A DNA stretch of 9,036 bases from JBJHBY01 sp050485745 (GTDB lineage Bacteria > Pseudomonadota > Gammaproteobacteria > Pseudomonadales > CAMLJR01). The translations under genes and the position numbers were made by a program. The stretch lies in assembly GCA_050485745.1 (NCBI GenBank), contig JBJHBY010000150.1, positions 1-9,036 on the forward strand, given 5' to 3'. Numbering within the stretch: position 1 is the first letter of the stretch; each line of letters opens with the position of its first letter. Below the pieces are notes generated by a model. The model was given only the letters and a program-made list of their open reading frames with translations, ran no database searches and had not been told where the DNA came from. Shown piece by piece: positions 6,726 through 9,036 of the stretch.

Positions 6726-6734
6726 TGTGCATAA
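6726..6734 (-). promoter_or_regulatory. second DnaA box (TTATGCACA)
   Basis: TGTGCATAA on the + strand matches the relaxed consensus TTATNCACA on the - strand. It has the same orientation as the box at 6534 and lies on the far side of the AT-rich island. Confidence 0.45.
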
Positions 6735-6805
6735 TATTTCACTGCGCCTCATTTGCGGGCAGCCCAACGGCGGTGATCGCCCCGTTTCGATGCTGCACCC
6801 TGCCC

Positions 6806-7924
6806 TCATGCCCAGCCCAGCAGCAACCAGCCCAGCAGCATGGACAGCAACAGCGCCGGCACAGACCAGAAATGAAAGGCCCGGAACAATCCATGGCCGC
6901 GCGCCAGGCGCAGGGCGATGAGATTGGCCATCGAGCCCAGGGCAAAACCAAAACCACCCACATTGACGCCCCAGGCCAGGGCACGCCAGTCGTCGCTGAA
7001 ATTGCCCAGGAAGATCGCCGCCGGGACATTCGATATCAACTGCGAGACCAGCACGCCGGCCAGGAACACGGCCTCCTCTCCCCGTTCGAGAACAACGGCC
7101 TGCTGCTGCAGCCAGGGTAACTGCGCCAGCAGGCCCAGGTTCACGAACATCAAGGCGAACACCAGCAGCAGCCCCCAGTCCACCCCCAGCAGGACCCGGC
7201 GCCAGTACACGGCATACAGCAGCAAGACCGCGAACAGGGCCGGTATCACCGCACCACTCTCCAGCAGCAGCAGGAACACCGGATAGGCAGCCAGTGAGAC
7301 CCACATCAATGGGCGCCGCAAGGGGGGTGCCTGCCCCGCCACGTCGGCCAGCGCCAGTCGGCGGGATGGAAACGCCAGCGGCACCAGGGCCAGGACCACC
7401 AGTAACAGAGCCAGCCCGAGAGGCAACAGGGCCAACGCAAAGTCGAGGAAGCTGACCCCCGCCTCCTGCCACAGCAGCAGATTCTGCGGGTTGCCGATGG
7501 GACTCAATGCGGAACCGGCATTGACCGCCAGCGCCTCGAAGATCACCAGCCGCCCCAGCGGCAAGTCGGCGACACGACGCAGCGCCAGGGTCAGCGGCAC
7601 CACAATGAACAGGGCGACATCGTTGGTCACCACCGCCGCGAGCAAGGTTGAAAACAGCACCAGACAGGCGGCGAGACGCCGCTCCCCGCGCACCCGGGCC
7701 AGCAGCCAGCACCCGGCGCGATCCAGGCAGGCGCTGTCCTCCAGGCCACGACTGAGAACCATTAACCCTGCCAGGGCCGCCAGGGTCGGCCAATGCACCA
7801 GCCCCGGCAGGGCCATCATCGGCACCGCCAGCCACAGCGTCAGGGGCGCGACCAGCAACAGCAACAACAACAGAAGCCGGTCACTGAGCAGGCGTGCGGC
7901 AAGACCCTGCCAGACGGTTTTCAT
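6806..7924 (-). CDS. ArsB/NhaD-superfamily (SLC13-like, YbiR-type) anion or ion transporter
   Basis: This 372-residue inner-membrane protein has about ten hydrophobic helices and is the same length as I recall for E. coli YbiR, a member of the ArsB/NhaD group without an assigned substrate. The two inverted halves each show a re-entrant-loop motif: VVTNDVALFIVVP (TND at 100-102) with GSALSPIGNPQN (137-148) in the first half, and LISNVPAAIFLGNF (SNVP at 298-301) with GVNVGGFGFALGSMANLIA (319-337) in the second. These carry the small-residue and Asn positions used for substrate and cation binding in the superfamily. Its ATG (7924) overlaps the stop of the upstream crcB copy by ATGA, so it is translationally coupled to two fluoride-channel genes. 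Fluoride or fluoride-stress transport is therefore an inference; the substrate cannot be read from the sequence. The most C-terminal helix ends directly at the stop. Confidence 0.88.
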   Translation of the reverse strand: MKTVWQGLAARLLSDRLLLLLLLLVAPLTLWLAVPMMALPGLVHWPTLAALAGLMVLSRGLEDSACLDRAGCWLLARVRGERRLAACLVLFSTLLAAVVTNDVALFIVVPLTLALRRVADLPLGRLVIFEALAVNAGSALSPIGNPQNLLLWQEAGVSFLDFALALLPLGLALLLVVLALVPLAFPSRRLALADVAGQAPPLRRPLMWVSLAAYPVFLLLLESGAVIPALFAVLLLYAVYWRRVLLGVDWGLLLVFALMFVNLGLLAQLPWLQQQAVVLERGEEAVFLAGVLVSQLISNVPAAIFLGNFSDDWRALAWGVNVGGFGFALGSMANLIALRLARGHGLFRAFHFWSVPALLLSMLLGWLLLGWA

Positions 7925-8337
7925 GCCAGCCGAGGGGGCGGATCAAACCGCACACCCAGACGGAATCCGGCCCATACGGCCAGTGACCAGCCCGCCAGGG
8001 ACACAACCAGGTAGAGCAGTGCCGGCCCCGCACCCGGACCCGCCAGCAGCCACAGCAACTCCAGGCTGAACACCGAGAAGGTGGTAAAGCCCCCGCAAAA
8101 GCCGGTCAGCATGAACTGGCGTACCAGGGGACCTGCGGGAAAGCGCCCCTGGGGCAGGGTCAGGGTGGCGCACAGGCCGATCAGGAAGGAGCCGATGACA
8201 TTGGCGGCCAGGGTACCCCAGGGAAAGGCCGGGCCGAGCCAGACCAGGGCCTGCAGCGAGACCAGGCAGCGCAGCAGGGCACCGATGGCGCTACCCAGGG
8301 CAATGGCCAGATAAAGACGGGCTGGCTGCTCGCTCAT
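7921..8337 (-). CDS. crcB: CrcB/Fluc fluoride channel subunit, canonical copy
   Basis: Inner-membrane protein of 138 residues with four helices. Fluc channels are dual-topology dimers that leak F- out of the cytoplasm, relieving fluoride inhibition of enolase and pyrophosphatase. Family motifs are intact: ALGSAIGALLR near the N-terminus, FPWGTLAANVIGSFLIG with the pore Asn46, and the Phe-box GFCGGFTTFSVFSLE (Phe87, Phe90). The preceding TM3 region carries the TM3-break glycines. The ATG at 8337 overlaps the upstream crcB stop (ATGA), and its own TGA overlaps the transporter's ATG the same way. It is the second gene of the operon. An open frame extends further upstream, but it overlaps the first crcB and is not protein-like. 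Confidence 0.95.
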   Translation of the reverse strand: MSEQPARLYLAIALGSAIGALLRCLVSLQALVWLGPAFPWGTLAANVIGSFLIGLCATLTLPQGRFPAGPLVRQFMLTGFCGGFTTFSVFSLELLWLLAGPGAGPALLYLVVSLAGWSLAVWAGFRLGVRFDPPPRLA

Positions 8338-8795
8338 ACACCCCCCGCGGCCGGGGAGGTCAACAGGGCGACCACCAGCCGCGTGCCCTGCCAGCCAGCG
8401 GCCGCAGCAAGGAGACACAACAGCATGGAGCCGGCGATATTGCCCGTGAGGGCCCACCAGCGCCGGTGCTGGGCCAGGGCCAGATTGTGCAGGCTGAAAG
8501 AGGACACGGTGGTATAACTGCCCAGGCTCCCGACCACGAGGGCGGCCCAGAGGTCGGCCCGGTGCCCGGGCTGCAGGGCCACCCAATCCTGCAGGGATGC
8601 AACACCATCCGGCAGCAGCAGGGCGGCAAGCACGCCGATCAGCAACGCACCGCTGACGTTCACCACCAGCGTGCCCCAGGGGAAGTCCTCGCCCCAAAGT
8701 GCAGCGACCCGGCCGGATACCGCATAGCGAACGGCACCACCCAGCGCGCCGCCCAGGGCGATCAGCGCAATGTGAAGTGCATTCAGACTGGTCAA
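8334..8795 (-). CDS. crcB: CrcB/Fluc fluoride channel subunit, divergent copy
   Basis: First gene of the operon, 153 residues from the TTG at 8795-8793, which has GGAG 8 bases upstream. An ATG at 8825 (163 residues) is an alternative with a weaker AGGA at 11 bases. It has four helices, with LGGALGGAVRY, FPWGTLVVNVSGALLIG (pore Asn46, TTG numbering) and a longer loop between TM2 and TM3 than the second copy. The Phe-box reads GSLGSYTTVSSFSLHN: the first pore Phe is Val97 while Phe100 is kept, the GG is GS, and the Glu after FSL is His. In two-gene Flucs the paralogues form heterodimers, and these changes suggest this subunit contributes an altered pore. The stop is within the ATGA shared with the next crcB. 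No fluoride riboswitch is seen upstream. Confidence 0.9.
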   Translation of the reverse strand: MTSLNALHIALIALGGALGGAVRYAVSGRVAALWGEDFPWGTLVVNVSGALLIGVLAALLLPDGVASLQDWVALQPGHRADLWAALVVGSLGSYTTVSSFSLHNLALAQHRRWWALTGNIAGSMLLCLLAAAAGWQGTRLVVALLTSPAAGGV

Positions 8796-8862
8796 GGCCG
8801 GGACTCCAACGGGAACGCCCGCCATTCTGCACGGCATCCTGCAGGCGTCACAACCTTCCACG

Positions 8863-8884
8863 CCCCCCCTGCCCCCTGCCCCCC
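8863..8884 (-). promoter_or_regulatory. G-rich tract, potential G-quadruplex in the crcB leader
   Basis: On the - strand three G runs of 6, 5 and 7 bases are separated by CA dinucleotides. The runs are long enough to supply four G-tracts with short loops. The tract lies about 70-90 bases upstream of the first crcB start and so probably in its mRNA leader. Confidence 0.4.
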
Positions 8885-8893
8885 GGCGTCGTC

Positions 8894-8899
8894 ATAATG
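8894..8899 (-). promoter_or_regulatory. possible -10 box for the crcB operon
   Basis: CATTAT on the - strand matches TATAAT at 4 of 6 positions. No -35 match is found at the proper distance (8917-8922 reads CCGGGA), so expression would need an activator or another sigma factor. Tentative. Confidence 0.3.
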
Positions 8900-8925
8900 T
8901 TTTCCAGTGGTTGTCGTCCCGGGGG

Positions 8926-8941
8926 TCGTCTGTTCAGACGA
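8926..8941. promoter_or_regulatory. 16-bp palindrome, candidate operator of the crcB operon
   Basis: TCGTCTG-TT-CAGACGA is a perfect inverted repeat with 7-bp arms and a 2-bp centre. The short centre favours a protein-binding site over an RNA hairpin. Its centre is about 46 bases upstream of the start expected from the CATTAT box, a position typical of activator sites. The cognate regulator is unknown. Confidence 0.5.
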
Positions 8942-8983
8942 TAGGCAAAACCGCGGACTGTGCCAGAATAGGCAGTATCAGCG

Positions 8984-9004
8984 GTGGCCCACCGGGCCAC
9001 TTTT
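8984..9004 (+). terminator. rho-independent terminator-like hairpin on the + strand
   Basis: GTGGCCC (8984-8990), loop ACC and GGGCCAC (8994-9000) form a perfect 7-bp GC-rich stem followed by TTTT (9001-9004). No gene on the + strand is seen for more than 2 kb upstream, so the transcript it would end is unknown: a small RNA, antisense transcription, or a leader attenuator. Confidence 0.5.
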
Positions 9005-9013
9005 CGTTCGTAT

Positions 9014-9032
9014 GGGCACTCCGTCAGTGCCC
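9014..9032. other. second hairpin at the window edge
   Basis: GGGCACT, loop CCGTC and AGTGCCC form a perfect 7-bp stem starting 10 bases after the T-tract of the preceding hairpin. It lacks a T-tract within the window. It may belong to the leader or terminator of a gene beyond 9036. Confidence 0.45.
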
Positions 9033-9036
9033 GGAC

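Larger units (their letters stand above)
6518..6805. other. non-coding gap with DnaA boxes and an AT-rich island
   Basis: This is 288 bases between convergent genes, with no credible coding frame. It holds two TTATNCACA-type DnaA boxes, an AT-rich island, a 6-bp inverted repeat CGCGGT...ACCGCG (6577-6597) that lacks a T-tract, and a TTGACG (6682-6687) with only a weak CATGAC 17 bases downstream. The inverted repeat GTCAT...ATGAC (6694-6710) overlaps that weak promoter. No convincing terminator was found for either flanking gene. Confidence 0.6.
7921..8795 (-). other. ATGA overlaps coupling crcB, crcB and the transporter
   Basis: The junctions at 8337-8334 and 7924-7921 both read ATGA on the - strand, so each stop codon overlaps the next start by four bases. 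This indicates one polycistronic mRNA with translational coupling and fairly fixed subunit ratios. Confidence 0.85.
8796..9036. other. upstream region of the crcB operon, non-coding as far as visible
   Basis: This is 241 bases to the window edge with no credible gene. It contains the Shine-Dalgarno and possible alternative start of the first crcB, the G-rich tract, the weak -10 box, the 16-bp palindrome and two hairpins. It contains no sequence resembling the fluoride riboswitch core. Confidence 0.55.

Noticed and set aside
6518..6805. Main chromosomal origin oriC
   Set aside because: There are only two good DnaA boxes, and no dnaA, dnaN, rpmH, gidA or parAB neighbours. The observation is kept as a finding about DnaA boxes, not annotated as an origin.
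6585..7835. 416-residue open frame on the - strand, offset from the transporter
   Set aside because: It is Gly/Ala/Arg-rich and out of frame with the transporter, whose re-entrant motifs are intact in the other frame. Its end runs into the AT-rich non-coding gap.
8796..9036. Fluoride (crcB) riboswitch upstream of the first crcB
   Set aside because: The - strand was read for the GGNGAUG 5' element and the CUGAUG..CUCCUAC-like 3' element. Only a short CTGATAC resemblance near 8977 was found, without the partner element.
1..9036. Mobile element, CRISPR array, tRNA or rRNA
   Set aside because: No transposase or integrase motif, no regularly spaced repeat array, and no cloverleaf or conserved rRNA stretch was recognised on either strand.

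Overview
The window looks like a core-genome stretch from a high-GC (by eye well above 60 %) gammaproteobacterium, probably of the Pseudomonadales/Oceanospirillales type. The reasons are a gammaproteobacterial-type TrmA, a RetS-architecture hybrid sensor kinase, and dense head-to-tail operons. No insertion sequence, integrase, CRISPR array, tRNA or rRNA gene is seen. The species cannot be named from the sequence alone.

Layout. (1) 1-1031, + strand: trmA, 5' end cut off by the window edge. (2) 1175-1459, + strand: a pterin-4a-carbinolamine dehydratase (phhB-like). Its stop codon abuts the stop of the convergent operon, the two lying in one TGATCA. (3) 3413 down to 1460, - strand: a three-gene operon of a dimeric all-alpha dUTPase, a protein with two tandem winged-helix-like repeats plus a PD-(D/E)XK-like nuclease domain, and a small single-pass membrane-anchored protein of unknown function. 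(4) 3414-3685: a divergent intergenic region with a good sigma-70 promoter pointing toward the kinase. (5) 3686-6517, + strand: a 943-residue hybrid histidine kinase with the RetS layout (signal peptide, 7TMR-DISMED2, 7TM, HisKA, HATPase, REC, REC). Its ATP-binding N and G1 boxes and its first receiver are degenerate. (6) 6518-6805: a non-coding gap with a strikingly AT-rich island lying between two TTATNCACA DnaA boxes. (7) 8795 down to 6806, - strand: a translationally coupled operon of two tandem CrcB/Fluc fluoride channel subunits and an ArsB/NhaD-superfamily (YbiR-like) transporter, each junction an ATGA overlap. (8) 8796-9036: the upstream region of that operon, with a G-rich leader, a 16-bp palindrome, a terminator-like hairpin on the + strand and a second hairpin at the window edge.

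How the genes work together. TrmA and PhhB are housekeeping enzymes (tRNA T54 methylation; pterin cofactor recycling). The dUTPase operon couples dUTP sanitation with an uncharacterised DNA-binding/nuclease-like protein. The RetS-like kinase probably modulates another kinase (GacS in Pseudomonas) rather than acting as an ordinary autokinase. The crcB-crcB-transporter operon is probably a fluoride-resistance unit: the two CrcB subunits differ in their Phe-box residues, suggesting an asymmetric heterodimer, and the third gene may be an unrecognised partner. No fluoride riboswitch is visible upstream of it.
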